Positions 19,688 to 29,790 of a stretch of 64,000 nt of DNA are shown here, one piece after another. This DNA comes from Cronobacter universalis NCTC 9529. Its GTDB lineage: Bacteria; Pseudomonadota; Gammaproteobacteria; Enterobacterales; Enterobacteriaceae. The DNA is taken from NCBI RefSeq assembly GCF_001277175.1, contig NZ_CP012257.1, positions 2,604,001 through 2,668,000 on the forward strand, read 5' to 3'. The notes beneath the pieces are model-generated. The model was not told where the DNA came from. It ran no database searches and saw only the letters and a list, made by a program, of their open reading frames with translations. A program made the position numbers and the translations under genes. The stretch's first letter is position 1, and each line of letters begins with the position of its first letter.

Positions 19688-22074
19688 GGCGTAACCTCAC
19701 GACAAATAAGCGGACCATAGGTTTCCAGGCGATGGGTGCGGTTCGCCCCGACCGTCAGGGTGACGCGGCACGTTTTACCGTCAGGCTTCACGACGCGCAG
19801 CGGGTTCACCTCACCGATATCTTCAAGCCACGCGATGCCGTCGTAGCCCACGACCGCCGTCGGGCGATCGTCGCGAAACACCTGGCTTGATACCGGCAGC
19901 GGCTGGTCATTTTCATCATGCAAAATCACGCTCGCCACCCGCTCCTGCTCCATCGGGAACGTCACCAGATAACCGCTGTTGCGCCGCAGCGCGAGACGCC
20001 GCTCGGTATCGCGAATGCGGGTATCGGCAGGCAGATTCAGCGCGTCGATGCTGTAGGTGGCCGGATAGTAAGAGGTCACGCCGCTCACCAGCAGATAGCC
20101 CTCTTCGTCGGTCTCCCCTATCGGCTGGTTTTCAAAGTTCACCGTCACGCCCGGCTGCCCCTCGGTGCTGACTACCGCGAAGGCGTCGTTAATCTGGTTG
20201 GCCGCGAAGAGTTCGCCATCCATCGTCACCAGCGAGCCGGTGGCTTCGGCCCAGCGCGTGAAGTTTTTAGACTGGCCGTAGATCCCGCCCTGCGTCTCGA
20301 CATGGTTATTGCGCCAGCCCAGCGTCGCCTGCTGATAGTTGTCGTCGCGCGACTGATTCGCATAGGCCAGATTCCAGCTAAAACCGCCATCGCTCGGCAT
20401 CGCGCGGTTAACGTTGACGCGCTGCGTGGAGCCGCTTTCCGGCGTGGTCTCCGCGCTGAAGGCGACGGAGTTCTGCTCACCGAGCGGAATTTGCAACGAG
20501 AGCGCGAACGTCCAGTCACGCTCCTCGTAGTCGTGGCTGGCGGCCAGGTAGAGGCTGCTGTTCCAGAACGTTTTATTCCACGACAGGTTCAGCAGCCGCG
20601 TGTGATCGCGGTTAAATGACTGCACATCGATCCAGGCCGCGCCGACGCTGCCCGCCGCCCCCATATTGAGCGTCAGCGCGTACTGCGTGGTGGCGCGGCT
20701 TAACGTGATGATGGGCTGCTGATACTGATCGTACCGCACGGGCTGATCGTAGAGCGCCATGTTGCCGAACCCGCGCGTGCGGCGGGTCTGCTGCGTCGAC
20801 AGGCTGAAGCCCGCCGTGTTGTACTGGTAACCCCAGTTCCACTGCTGGCCGCTGTTCTCACGCATCTTGCTCCAGCTGCCTGCGCCGTTGACCACGCCGA
20901 ACCGGCCAAGCTTCACCAGCGATCCGACGCCGCCGAGCTTAAGCTTTTCCGCCGCTTCGCCGTGGGTCTCCAGCGTCCAGAAATCCGTCACCCCGTAGCG
21001 CCAGGAGCCGCTCGCCGCCGCCGGGCCGTAATCGAAGTTTTTCACGCCGTAGTTGCGGCGCAGCGCGCCCGCGCTGAACGACCCGTCGCTTAAGCCTGGT
21101 TTCAGCAGTTCGCTGGCCACATAGAACGGCAGCGTGGTGGAGACCTGGCGGCCCAGTGCGTCGGTCGTGACCAGCACCGCGTCGCCGGAGCCGTTAATAT
21201 AAGGCAGATTAGTCAGCGTAAACGGGCCGGGCGCCAGCTCGGTGGAGCCGGAGCGATAGCCATTGATAAACACATCCACGGTGCTCGGTACCGCCGCCTC
21301 GCCGGAAAAGGCAGGCAGCGGATAGGTGATGAGATCGGGGCGCAGCGAGAAATCGCGCCCGACCGAGATGCCGCCCATGCGCACGCTGTTGCTCCAGCTC
21401 AGGCTGTCGCTGATGACATCGCCGAGCGACCAGCTCCAGGCGTTGTCGTCGTTGGTGCTGTTAAACATGGTGTCGTAGCGCATATAGCCTTCATCCTGGC
21501 CCGGATAACCGCGAAAGACTTCCCGTAACGCCCCGGTGGACGAGAACGACCCCGCGTTGCCGAAAAGGCGCATCTCGTGCCAGAGTGCCGCCTGGCGCAG
21601 ACCGTTATTCGTATCGCTGGCGTAAAAATCGTAGTTGAGCACCGCGCCGTTGCTGGCGCGCGGGCGCACCCGCCGCTCCTGCTCGCCGAGCGCCACGGTG
21701 CGCGCGGGCACCCAGTCGGCAGGCACGGTCAGCAGGAGCCGCTGCCCGGTGCTGTCGTAGCGGCTTTTGACCTGCGGGAGCGTATCGACGTTGACGTCGC
21801 CCTGCGGGATTTTATCGCCCGGCAGCCCGGCGCGCTGGAGATCCGCCGACGACACCCACATCGCCCCGCCGCGCCGCGTCACGGGGACGACCAGCCCGGT
21901 GTCGTAATAGTTGACCACCAGCGACAGATGAAACACCGCCTGGCGATCGATAGCCTGCGCGTCCGGTGGCGGCGGCAGCGCGTCGTCTCCTTCCAGCGCG
22001 TTAACGGCAGGGGAAACCACACACAGCAGGCTGATTATCACCCCCCGACGACTCACCGGGCGGCGGCTTGCCAT
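19684..22074 (-). CDS. Archaic chaperone-usher outer-membrane usher (CsuD-like)
   Basis: The 796-residue protein has a signal peptide ending near residue 25, an N-terminal subunit-docking domain, a long beta-barrel rich in aromatic repeats (WSKM, WNWGYQYN, YLAASHDYEERDW) with a plug (STVDVFINGYRSGSTELAPGPFTLTNLPYINGSG in its middle), and C-terminal domains. It assembles and exports SCPU subunits. It overlaps the chaperone gene by 22 bp and the tip gene by 4 bp. Confidence 0.88.
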   Translation of the reverse strand: MASRRPVSRRGVIISLLCVVSPAVNALEGDDALPPPPDAQAIDRQAVFHLSLVVNYYDTGLVVPVTRRGGAMWVSSADLQRAGLPGDKIPQGDVNVDTLPQVKSRYDSTGQRLLLTVPADWVPARTVALGEQERRVRPRASNGAVLNYDFYASDTNNGLRQAALWHEMRLFGNAGSFSSTGALREVFRGYPGQDEGYMRYDTMFNSTNDDNAWSWSLGDVISDSLSWSNSVRMGGISVGRDFSLRPDLITYPLPAFSGEAAVPSTVDVFINGYRSGSTELAPGPFTLTNLPYINGSGDAVLVTTDALGRQVSTTLPFYVASELLKPGLSDGSFSAGALRRNYGVKNFDYGPAAASGSWRYGVTDFWTLETHGEAAEKLKLGGVGSLVKLGRFGVVNGAGSWSKMRENSGQQWNWGYQYNTAGFSLSTQQTRRTRGFGNMALYDQPVRYDQYQQPIITLSRATTQYALTLNMGAAGSVGAAWIDVQSFNRDHTRLLNLSWNKTFWNSSLYLAASHDYEERDWTFALSLQIPLGEQNSVAFSAETTPESGSTQRVNVNRAMPSDGGFSWNLAYANQSRDDNYQQATLGWRNNHVETQGGIYGQSKNFTRWAEATGSLVTMDGELFAANQINDAFAVVSTEGQPGVTVNFENQPIGETDEEGYLLVSGVTSYYPATYSIDALNLPADTRIRDTERRLALRRNSGYLVTFPMEQERVASVILHDENDQPLPVSSQVFRDDRPTAVVGYDGIAWLEDIGEVNPLRVVKPDGKTCRVTLTVGANRTHRLETYGPLICREVTP

Positions 22075-22811
22075 GTGCCCTCGCGGGCGTTGACGGAGGC
22101 GCTAAGCTGCGTCGGCTGCGGCATACCGGCGGGCAGCGGGAAGACGCGCGTCTGGCCCGGCAGCACATAGCCCAGCAACCCTTCCGCCAGCACGCGGCGC
22201 TGCCCACCCTGCTGCGCCGTCACTTTGCTGATGCGCGCGTGGATCTGATCGCGGTTGGTGATTTCAATCGCCGGACGACCGTTATCCCTGACGACGCGCC
22301 AGGAGAGATTTTCCGGCTGTAAAAACGCATGATGCGCGCCCGCGCGCTCTGTGGCGACGCCCTGGCCGTAAACGAAAAGCGGAATCGAATAGCGCATTTG
22401 CAGCTTCAGGCCGAGCTGGGGTTTGCCAGGCTCGGTGGGCTGCGGGATCTCATCGACCACAATGCGGTAAGCCTGCTCCACGCCCGCAGGCACCTGGGCC
22501 TGGCTAATCAGGCGGATCAGCTGCTTTTTACCGCCCTCGATACGCACAATGGGCGGGCTCGCCGCCACATCCTGCTGCTGCTGGTAGCGCTCGTTACCGC
22601 CCTCCTGCCGCCAGCGGACGATGCGCACCTGCATGGTCATCGGCGTGGCGCCCTGATTCTGTATCCATAACTCTGCCGCGTTATCGCCGGGCGCGAGATA
22701 AGGATCGATAGGCCAGATAAGCATATTACCGGCCGACCAGGCGCTGCCTGCGGTCAGCCAAAACGCGGCGGCCAGTCCGAGCCGCCTGAGAGACGTTGCG
22801 CACTGCATCAT
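22053..22811 (-). CDS. Archaic pilus periplasmic chaperone (CsuC-like)
   Basis: The 252-residue protein has a signal peptide (GLAAAFWLTAGSAWSA) and a PapD-like first domain with LWIQNQGATPMTMQVRI and the G1-region RIEGGKKQLIRLI, whose Lys/Arg pair anchors subunit C-termini. The DEIPQP strand and a second domain follow. It folds pilus subunits in the periplasm. It overlaps the usher start by 22 bp. Confidence 0.88.
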   Translation of the reverse strand: MMQCATSLRRLGLAAAFWLTAGSAWSAGNMLIWPIDPYLAPGDNAAELWIQNQGATPMTMQVRIVRWRQEGGNERYQQQQDVAASPPIVRIEGGKKQLIRLISQAQVPAGVEQAYRIVVDEIPQPTEPGKPQLGLKLQMRYSIPLFVYGQGVATERAGAHHAFLQPENLSWRVVRDNGRPAIEITNRDQIHARISKVTAQQGGQRRVLAEGLLGYVLPGQTRVFPLPAGMPQPTQLSASVNAREGTWQAAAR

Positions 22812-22827
22812 GTCTGCTCTCCCTGTA

Positions 22828-23385
22828 TCACCATGATAATGTCACCGTCAGCGTGTCGGTATAGCTGCCGGCGGGGCTGAAGCCCGTAAGCTGCGCTGCG
22901 CCAAAGAGAGGCAGCGAAATGTTGTTACTGTTGCTGTACGTGATGGAAACCGCCTGGTTGACGCCGATTTCACTCGCCGCATTGAGCGAGCTCGACGTAT
23001 AGAGACGATACGGCACGCGTTCAGTGCCGCCGCCGCGCACCATATTGCGCACCGAGGAGCCGTAATTCTGGCCGCCGTCGATGCTCATGCTAAGCGCCAC
23101 CCCCGGCGTGCAGGCGAGCAGTAACGAGGAGGACGGTACGAAGCTGGTGCTGACGCGCGTGCTTTCCACACCGCTGCGGGTGCCGAAATTAAGCGTTCCC
23201 ATGACGCCGCCGGTGCCGGTGGTGACCGAACACCCGGCGGCGACCGTGGCGCTGACCTGAAACGACTGCGTCGTCACGGCCTGCGCGCCGCCGCACAGAA
23301 TGGCGGCCAGGCCGATGACACCCCACTGAATTCGCCGCACAGCGCTCTCCGGGGACAACCACGCCCGGTTGCCCGTTATCCTCAT
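22828..23385 (-). CDS. Spore-coat-U domain pilus subunit (CsuA/CsuB-like)
   Basis: The 185-residue secreted protein has a signal sequence ending near GGAQA and one SCPU domain with Cys in VAAGCSVTTG and LLACTPG, and the terminal strand GSYTDTLTVTLSW. It is likely an adaptor or minor subunit. The written start gives a long polar region before the hydrophobic core of the signal, so a later start is possible. It lies 17 bp after the first subunit gene. Confidence 0.78.
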   Translation of the reverse strand: MRITGNRAWLSPESAVRRIQWGVIGLAAILCGGAQAVTTQSFQVSATVAAGCSVTTGTGGVMGTLNFGTRSGVESTRVSTSFVPSSSLLLACTPGVALSMSIDGGQNYGSSVRNMVRGGGTERVPYRLYTSSSLNAASEIGVNQAVSITYSNSNNISLPLFGAAQLTGFSPAGSYTDTLTVTLSW

Positions 23386-23402
23386 CGCGGCCCTGTTGGC
23401 GC

Positions 23403-23969
23403 TTAGTAGGTGACGCTGACGTTAATGGTGTCGGTATAGGTGCCCGGCACCACGGTCACGCTGTTGCCGCCGCCCTGGATACGGCCATAAATGGTGTAGT
23501 TACTCACCCCGCCGGTGGTCGAGGCGGCCGGAATAGAGGCGTTGTTGGCGATAACGTTCTGGAAAGCGCTGTCGCTGTAGAGGCTGTAGGCCACGCCCTG
23601 CGCGGTATTGGTGGTGTTAATCAGATAGCGACCCGGCGTGCCTGGCGTGCCGACAATGGTGCCCGGCGCCTGGTTGGTGCTGCCGGTGATCTGCACGGTA
23701 TATTCCGGCGTGGTGCACTGGATGGAGAAGGTGTTGCCGCCGCCCGCGCCCGTCAACTGGGTGGTCAGGGTGGAAAAGGTCGCCGGGCTGGTACCGAAGT
23801 TCAGCGTACCGAAGTTAATCCCGTTCTGGCTCGGCGAGCCGTTGATCAGGCAACCATTAGTCAGTGTTAAGGTTGCGCCGATGGTCCCGCTACTGGTGAC
23901 CGCGAAGCTTGCCGGCGCGCTCAGCATCATGCCGGCACCGAAGATAACCGCTAACAGACGTGCTTTCAT
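23403..23969 (-). CDS. Spore-coat-U domain major pilin (CsuA/B-like)
   Basis: The 188-residue secreted protein begins with a clear signal peptide (cleavage after PASFA), then one SCPU domain with conserved cysteines in LTNGC and SIQCTTPEY and the end GTYTDTINVSVTY. First position in the operon suggests the major rod subunit. Only two single-domain subunits precede the chaperone, one fewer than in the Acinetobacter csu operon. Confidence 0.8.
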   Translation of the reverse strand: MKARLLAVIFGAGMMLSAPASFAVTSSGTIGATLTLTNGCLINGSPSQNGINFGTLNFGTSPATFSTLTTQLTGAGGGNTFSIQCTTPEYTVQITGSTNQAPGTIVGTPGTPGRYLINTTNTAQGVAYSLYSDSAFQNVIANNASIPAASTTGGVSNYTIYGRIQGGGNSVTVVPGTYTDTINVSVTY

Positions 23970-24317
23970 CGTGTTTACCCTCTAACTCTCAACGGAAATG
24001 ACGCTCTGCCGGGCCGTGTGGACGGCCTGAACAACGGAACGCAGCGCGTCAGGCGAGACGCTAAACTGAAATTTAGTTTATGTTTCAAAACATCACAAAA
24101 GTTGTAAAAGATATCAATGAGAGGGCGTGATGAAGGGTAAAAATATTTAATTACAAGGAGTTAGATTTTAAAAGGGATTACAAAATGTAAATGGCAAATG
24201 ATATATTCAAGGATGTGTGATTTGTATCACATTATAAGCGCGTTTAATTCCAAAAAAGACGCGGGGGAGTCACCACGAGAGTAAGCCGCGGGCGCGGCCG
24301 GCCCTTATCGACGGGCG
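23970..24317. other. AT-rich control region of the archaic pilus operon
   Basis: There is no gene in this stretch. It is AT-rich from about 24060 to 24260 and must hold the pilus promoter. A perfect CRP palindrome lies at 24226-24241. The composition also fits H-NS binding. Confidence 0.6.
24226..24241. promoter_or_regulatory. Perfect CRP-binding palindrome before the pilus operon
   Basis: TGTGA-TTTGTA-TCACA matches both half-sites of the CRP consensus fully. It is 257 bp before the first pilin ATG and 122 bp beyond the cheW stop, so the pilus operon is the only downstream target on the minus strand. Confidence 0.75.
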
Positions 24318-24342
24318 AAAAAAAGGGGCGCTTTCGCGCCCC
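24318..24342 (-). terminator. Rho-independent terminator of motAB-cheAW
   Basis: GGGGCGC and GCGCCCC pair over 7 bp with loop TTTC; the minus strand continues with seven T. It lies just after cheW. Confidence 0.9.
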
Positions 24343-24363
24343 GTGCCACTGCTTTTCTTGTTG

Positions 24364-24867
24364 TCACGCCACGCGGGCGGTTGCGCTGTCAATCAGCTCC
24401 ATCTCTTCGCTGTTGAGCAGCTTCTCAATGTGTACCAGAATCAGCATGCGTTCGCCAATAGCGCCGAGGCCGGTCAGGTATTCTGTGGAGAGCGTCACAG
24501 CGAATTCCGGCGCCGGACGGATCTGCTCGGCGGTGAGAGACAGGACGTCAGAGACGCCGTCAACCACGATGCCGACCACGCGCTGGCCGAAGTTCAGCAC
24601 GATCACCACGGTGTTTTCATTATATTCCACATCGCCCTGCTCAAACTTCACGCGCAGGTCAACGATAGGCACGATAACACCGCGCAGGTTGGTCACGCCT
24701 TTAATGAAAGACGGCGTGTTGGCAATGCGGGTTACCTGATCGTAACCACGGATCTCCTGCACTTTCAGAATATCGATACCATATTCTTCGTCGCCCAGGG
24801 TGAATACCAGGAACTCCTGGCCAGACGGCTCGCCGGCCAGTTTAGTGACGTTGCTCATACCGGTCAT
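24364..24867 (-). CDS. cheW: Chemotaxis coupling protein CheW
   Basis: The 167-residue SH3-like adaptor joins CheA to receptors. It is almost identical to E. coli CheW ([33 protein letters not shown]). The start at 24867 ([11 protein letters not shown]) is chosen for family length; an upstream frame extension of 20 residues lies in the cheA-cheW spacer and does not look like CheW. Last gene of the motA operon. Confidence 0.97.
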   Translation of the reverse strand: MTGMSNVTKLAGEPSGQEFLVFTLGDEEYGIDILKVQEIRGYDQVTRIANTPSFIKGVTNLRGVIVPIVDLRVKFEQGDVEYNENTVVIVLNFGQRVVGIVVDGVSDVLSLTAEQIRPAPEFAVTLSTEYLTGLGAIGERMLILVHIEKLLNSEEMELIDSATARVA

Positions 24868-24895
24868 ATTACTTACCTTTTCTACGATAGTGGCT

Positions 24896-26902
24896 TCAGG
24901 CGGCGGTCGGCGCCAGACGTTGCTCACGGTTTAAACTTTGCAGCGCGGATACATCAACAATCAGCGCCACGCTACCATCGCCCAGGATCGTGGCGGCCGA
25001 AATACCCGGCACCTTGCGATAGTTACTCTCAAGGTTTTTCACGACGACCTGGTGCTGGCCAATCAGCTGATCGACCAGCAGTGCATAACGGCGACCGGCG
25101 CTTTGCAGGATAACAACAATGCCCTGCGTCGCTTCGGTTTTCGCCCCTTGCACATCAAAGACTTTCCACAACTCAACCAGCGGCAGATACTCCCCACGCA
25201 CTTCCAGTACGCGTTCGCCGCCTGCCAGCGGATGCAGATCTTCTTCACGCGGTTGCAGCGATTCCATTACCGCGTTCAACGGCAGAATAAAGACTTCTTC
25301 GTTTACCTTAACCGACATGCCGTCGAGGATCGCCAGCGTCAGCGGCAGCAGGATACGAATCGTCGTGCCCTGGCCCTGACGGGAGGCGATTTCAACATGG
25401 CCGCCCATCTCCTGAATGTTACGTTTCACCACGTCCATGCCGACGCCGCGACCGGAAACATCGGTCACCTGCTCAGCCGTGGAGAAGCCCGGAGCGAAGA
25501 TGAGCATGCCCACTTCGTCATCGGTCATGCTTTCGCTGACGGCCATGCCCTGAGACATCGCTTTCGCCAGAATGCGTTCGCGGTTGAGGCCGGCGCCGTC
25601 GTCGGTCACTTCGATACAGATGTTGCCGCCCTGATGCTCTGCGGAGAGGATCAGGTTGCCTACCTGGGATTTACCCGCGGCGGCGCGTTTTTCCGGCGCT
25701 TCGATACCGTGGTCAAGGCTGTTACGCACCAGGTGCGTTAACGGGTCGATAATGCGTTCGATCAGGCTCTTGTCGAGTTCGGTGGAGCTGCCCTGCAGCG
25801 TCAGTTCAACCTGTTTGCCAAGCTTGCTCGCGAGATCGCGAACCAGACGCGGGAAGCGGCTGAAGACATATTCCATCGGCATCATACGGATGGACATCAC
25901 CGATTCCTGGAGATCGCGGGCGTTACGTTGTAACTGACTCATGCTGGTGATGAGATCGCCGTGCGTGACCGGATCGAGCTCGTTGGAGCGCTGCTGGAGC
26001 ATAGACTGGGTGATCACCAGTTCGCCCACCAGGTTGATCAGCTGGTCAACTTTCTCAACCGCCACGCGGATGCTGGTGTTTTCTTTTTCGCGGGCCGGTT
26101 TGTTCTGCTCGGCGCGCGGCGCGCTGGCCGCAGGCGCTTTGGCTACCGGCGCGACGGCCACAGGCGCGGCCTGAACGACCGCTTCTGCCGGCGCGACAGG
26201 CGCTGCGTCAGCAGCCGGCAGCGGCAGGAATTCAATTTGATCGCCTTCGATGACAAAGCAGAGCACCGCGGTGATGTCATCCGCGCTGGCGCTGGTTTCA
26301 AGCGTAGCGACCAGATAATCCTCGCCCTTTTCAATCTGGCTTAAGGTGCCGAGATTGCCGAGCTCTTCCTGCAGCAGTTCGGTTTCAGTGCCTTTGAGTT
26401 TGCCAAGCTTTATGCGCAGCTTGCCGCCATCCGCAGATGCGGCGGCCGCAGGCGCAGCGGATTCCGTTTCGACAACAGAGAGTTTCGCCGCCGCCGCAGG
26501 CGCTTCGCCTTTGGCTTCGAGCGCCAGTTGGCGCAGCGCCTGACAGATATATTCAAAGCTGGCTGCGTCCGGCTCCTGAGAGCTTTTATAAGCGTCAAGC
26601 TGTTCCTGCATAATATCTTTGGTTTCCAAAAACAGGTTGATGATGTCGGTGTTGAGTTGCATTTCACCCCGACGTGCTTCATCCAGCAGGTTTTCCATCA
26701 GATGGGTGGTTTCCTGGAGGATGGTGAAGCCAAAGGTCCCCGCACCACCCTTAATGGAGTGCGCGGCGCGGAATATGGCATTTAGCTGTTCGGCATCGGG
26801 CGCTTCGGGCACCAGATCGAGCAAATGCTGCTCCATGTCAGCCAACAGTTCGTCAGCCTCATCGAAAAATGTCTGATAAAAATCGCTAATATCCATACTC
26901 AC
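24896..26902 (-). CDS. cheA: Chemotaxis histidine kinase CheA
   Basis: The 668-residue kinase phosphorylates CheY and CheB. P1 carries His48 ([10 protein letters not shown]); P2 binds CheY; P3 dimerises; P4 has the ATP-binding N box ([12 protein letters not shown]), DDGAGL, and [10 protein letters not shown]5 is CheW-like. The linker between P2 and P3 (about 145-265) is rich in Ala and Pro and differs from E. coli, as is usual for this flexible part. Confidence 0.98.
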   Translation of the reverse strand: MSMDISDFYQTFFDEADELLADMEQHLLDLVPEAPDAEQLNAIFRAAHSIKGGAGTFGFTILQETTHLMENLLDEARRGEMQLNTDIINLFLETKDIMQEQLDAYKSSQEPDAASFEYICQALRQLALEAKGEAPAAAAKLSVVETESAAPAAAASADGGKLRIKLGKLKGTETELLQEELGNLGTLSQIEKGEDYLVATLETSASADDITAVLCFVIEGDQIEFLPLPAADAAPVAPAEAVVQAAPVAVAPVAKAPAASAPRAEQNKPAREKENTSIRVAVEKVDQLINLVGELVITQSMLQQRSNELDPVTHGDLITSMSQLQRNARDLQESVMSIRMMPMEYVFSRFPRLVRDLASKLGKQVELTLQGSSTELDKSLIERIIDPLTHLVRNSLDHGIEAPEKRAAAGKSQVGNLILSAEHQGGNICIEVTDDGAGLNRERILAKAMSQGMAVSESMTDDEVGMLIFAPGFSTAEQVTDVSGRGVGMDVVKRNIQEMGGHVEIASRQGQGTTIRILLPLTLAILDGMSVKVNEEVFILPLNAVMESLQPREEDLHPLAGGERVLEVRGEYLPLVELWKVFDVQGAKTEATQGIVVILQSAGRRYALLVDQLIGQHQVVVKNLESNYRKVPGISAATILGDGSVALIVDVSALQSLNREQRLAPTAA

Positions 26903-26906
26903 GCTA

Positions 26907-27839
26907 TCACCTCGTAACCGGTTGGGACGGTGTTGGGTTTGAGGCCGGGGGGACGGCGCCCGGTTGTTGTAATACGCTCAGTGACTCATTTTCGCTTTCG
27001 GCGTTTTCATGCACGATGGCATCTTCCGACTGCTTGTTGAGTACCAGCAAACTTATGCGGCGGTTCAGGGCTTCATTCGCGCCTTTCTCCGCCAGGCGCA
27101 TCGTGGCGGCCATGCCGACCACGCGCAGAACTTTGCCATCATCAAGCCCGCCGATAACCAGCTCGCGACGCGACGCGTTAGCGCGATCTGCCGAGAGTTC
27201 CCAGTTGCTGTAACCACGTTCGCCGCTGGCGTACGGGAAATCATCGGTATGGCCTGACAGGCTCACTTTATTCGGTATGCCGTTCAGCACCGGCGCGATG
27301 GCGCGCAGGATGTCGCGCATGTAAGGCTCAACTTCGGCGCTGCCGGTTTTAAACATCGGACGGTTCTGGCTGTCGATAATCTGAATACGCAGCCCTTCCT
27401 GCACCAGATCGATGCGCAGATGCGGGCGCAGCGCGCGCAGTTTCGGGTCGGCCTCGATCAGCTGATCCAGATCGCCGCGCAGTTTCTGCAGGCGGTTACG
27501 CTCCATGCGTTTTTTCAGCTCGTCGATATTCGGCTCTTGTTTTTTCACTTCGCCCTGCGACTGCGTGACATCATCCCCACCCCCCGGAATCGGGCTTTCG
27601 CTATCTGCGATGCGATGCCCGCCGGTGATGGCGGCGGACAGCGGCGTGCGGAAATATTCCGCAATCTGCGTCAGCTCCTTCGGACTGGAGATGGAGATAA
27701 GCCACATCACCAGGAAGAAGGCCATCATGGCTGTCATAAAGTCGGCGTAAGCGATTTTCCACGAGCCGTGCGAACCGCCGCCGTGCCCTTTATGCTTGCG
27801 CTTTTTTACGATAACGACGGGGTGGTTGCTGTTTTTCAT
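26907..27839 (-). CDS. motB: Flagellar stator protein MotB
   Basis: The 310-residue protein has one TM helix (about 29-50) with the proton-carrying Asp33 ([11 protein letters not shown]), a plug, and an OmpA-like peptidoglycan-binding domain ([11 protein letters not shown]). The C-terminus is a proline-rich tail. The start overlaps motA by 4 bp. Confidence 0.97.
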   Translation of the reverse strand: MKNSNHPVVIVKKRKHKGHGGGSHGSWKIAYADFMTAMMAFFLVMWLISISSPKELTQIAEYFRTPLSAAITGGHRIADSESPIPGGGDDVTQSQGEVKKQEPNIDELKKRMERNRLQKLRGDLDQLIEADPKLRALRPHLRIDLVQEGLRIQIIDSQNRPMFKTGSAEVEPYMRDILRAIAPVLNGIPNKVSLSGHTDDFPYASGERGYSNWELSADRANASRRELVIGGLDDGKVLRVVGMAATMRLAEKGANEALNRRISLLVLNKQSEDAIVHENAESENESLSVLQQPGAVPPASNPTPSQPVTR

Positions 27840-28723
27840 GCGTCTTCTGTCACCTGCTGCTGGTTAGGCGATTTCACCGCGCGAACGTGTTCATCCAGTT
27901 CGGTGAAGGACGGACGCTCGCTCGAATAGAGCGTCTTACGACCAAACTCTACGGCGATAGGCGGCGCGTAACCGTTAAGGCTCGACAGCAGCGTCACTTT
28001 CACGCACTGCATCATCTTGGTGGTTTCGGCGCTCTTCTGGCGCAGCACGGTGGCGAGCGGCGACACGAAGCCGTATGCCAGCAGGATGCCGAGGAACGTC
28101 CCTACCATCGCGTGCGCGATAAGCGCGCCGAGCTCCGCCGCCGGACGGTCCGCAGACGCCAGCGCGTGCACCACGCCCATGACCGCCGCCACGATCCCGA
28201 ACGCCGGGAGCGAGTCGCCCATCAGCGCCAGGCTGTTCGCCGGCACTTCCGCCTCGCTTTCGTGCGTTTCGATCTCTTCGTCCATCAGCGCTTCAATCTC
28301 AAACGTGTTCATGTTGCCGCTGATGATGAGGCGCAGATAATCGGTGATGAACTCCAGCATGGTGTTGTCCGCCAGAATGCGCGGGTAGCTGGTGAAGATC
28401 TCGCTCTCTTTCGGGTTCTCGATATCACGCTCCAGCGAGAACATGCCCTGCTGGCGCGATTTGGTCATCAGGCGATACAGCAGCGCCATCAGATCCATGT
28501 ACATACTTTTGGTGTATTTCGAACGGCGAAACAGCAGCGGCAGCGCTTTCAGCGTCCCCTTAATCGCTTTCCCGTTATTACCGACGATAAACGCACCCAC
28601 ACCCGCTCCGCCGATGATGATTAATTCAGCAGGTTGATAGAGTGCACCAAGCTCTCCTCCGGTAATCATGTAACCACCGAAGACCGTTCCCAGAATGACC
28701 AGGTAACCTATTAAAATCAGCAC
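27836..28723 (-). CDS. motA: Flagellar stator protein MotA
   Basis: The 295-residue inner-membrane stator has four TM helices, the cytoplasmic loop with charged residues that touch FliG, and the conserved [11 protein letters not shown] and [11 protein letters not shown] prolines/glycines. It heads motAB-cheAW. A FliA promoter is expected in the 130 bp upstream, but no close match was found by eye. Confidence 0.97.
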   Translation of the reverse strand: MLILIGYLVILGTVFGGYMITGGELGALYQPAELIIIGGAGVGAFIVGNNGKAIKGTLKALPLLFRRSKYTKSMYMDLMALLYRLMTKSRQQGMFSLERDIENPKESEIFTSYPRILADNTMLEFITDYLRLIISGNMNTFEIEALMDEEIETHESEAEVPANSLALMGDSLPAFGIVAAVMGVVHALASADRPAAELGALIAHAMVGTFLGILLAYGFVSPLATVLRQKSAETTKMMQCVKVTLLSSLNGYAPPIAVEFGRKTLYSSERPSFTELDEHVRAVKSPNQQQVTEDA

Positions 28724-28796
28724 GACATCATCCTTCCGCTGTTGGCTATGGCGAGGACGTTCAGGTGAGCAGAAAACGTCGCCGGTTTAAGTTAGG

Positions 28797-28829
28797 AAAA
28801 AAAAAGCAGCGGCCTTTTGGGCCGCTGCT
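28797..28829 (-). terminator. Rho-independent terminator of flhDC
   Basis: AGCAGCGGCC / GGCCGCTGCT form a 10-bp stem with loop CAAAA on the minus strand, followed by nine T. It separates flhDC from motA. Confidence 0.93.
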
Positions 28830-28854
28830 GGAGTGGTTTTCCACACCTATCCGG

Positions 28855-29436
28855 TTAAACGGCCTGTTCGACCTGTTCATCCAGCAGTTGTGGAATAATA
28901 TCGGCAGCATCTCGCGAAAGTTTACGTCTTTTTACGGCGCGAGACGGCGGTTGGCACAGGCTGCATGCGAAGCTGCCAACCGGCTGGTGTGCATGGGTAA
29001 CAAAATTGCCGCCGCAGCTGTTGCAGCGAGATAATTCAAGCATTCCGCTGTCCACGAAACGGACCAGCGTCCAGGCGCGGGTCAGCGCCAGCAGCGGGCC
29101 TTCATCGTTTTCTTGCGGGCATTGCTCCAGGTACAGACGGTACGCTTTGATGACCGCGTCGACGCCTGAACATAACCCGGTGCGCAGCAGATACTGCCAG
29201 GCGTTACAGAACATCGAGGCGTGGATGTTCTGTTCCCAGGTCATGAACCAGTCCGTGGAAAAGGGCAACATACCTTTTGGCGGCGGGCTGCCCCGCAGCT
29301 CTTTATAAAGTTTAATGAGTCTACCGCGGCTAAGTTGCGTTTCACTTTCCAGCATCTGTAAACGTGCGCCAAGGGTAATGAGTTCCATGGCGAGCTGGAT
29401 ATCACGGGCTTCCTGAACAATGCTCTTGTCGGTCAT
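28855..29436 (-). CDS. flhC: Flagellar master regulator FlhC
   Basis: The 193-residue subunit of the FlhD4C2 activator turns on class 2 flagellar genes. The zinc-binding cysteines lie in CNSCGGNF and SFACSLC near residues 135-160. It starts 3 nt after the flhD stop. Confidence 0.97.
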   Translation of the reverse strand: MTDKSIVQEARDIQLAMELITLGARLQMLESETQLSRGRLIKLYKELRGSPPPKGMLPFSTDWFMTWEQNIHASMFCNAWQYLLRTGLCSGVDAVIKAYRLYLEQCPQENDEGPLLALTRAWTLVRFVDSGMLELSRCNSCGGNFVTHAHQPVGSFACSLCQPPSRAVKRRKLSRDAADIIPQLLDEQVEQAV

Positions 29437-29439
29437 AGG

Positions 29440-29790
29440 TTACGCCCTTTTCTTCCTGGCGACGTCTTCGGTGCCATTGGCCTCGTTGAGCAGACGCGTG
29501 GAGAGCAAAATACCGGTATGGATCTGCTGCAGATCGTCTACGCGTGATTCTTGTGTTAAACGCGTAATCGACTGATGATCCTGGAAACGGAACTGACAGA
29601 CGAGCTGATTGGTTTCAGCCAGTTTCACCATCTGCGGAAGTGTCAGGTCGCCCAGTGTGGACGCCATCTCTTCGCTGATACCCAGGCGAAACATCGCAGA
29701 CGCTTTATCCTGACTAATCAAACGCTGTGCAAGTAACAGATATGACAGGTTGATGTCGTAGATATGTTTCAGCAACTCGGATGTATGCAT
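29440..29790 (-). CDS. flhD: Flagellar master regulator FlhD
   Basis: The 116-residue protein forms the activator with FlhC. The start at 29790 ([12 protein letters not shown]) has a GGGA ribosome site 5-8 nt upstream; the alternative 29799 (MGK-) is possible. The tail RKKRA and the conserved Cys-containing NQLVCQFRF region match E. coli FlhD. Confidence 0.96.
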   Translation of the reverse strand: MHTSELLKHIYDINLSYLLLAQRLISQDKASAMFRLGISEEMASTLGDLTLPQMVKLAETNQLVCQFRFQDHQSITRLTQESRVDDLQQIHTGILLSTRLLNEANGTEDVARKKRA

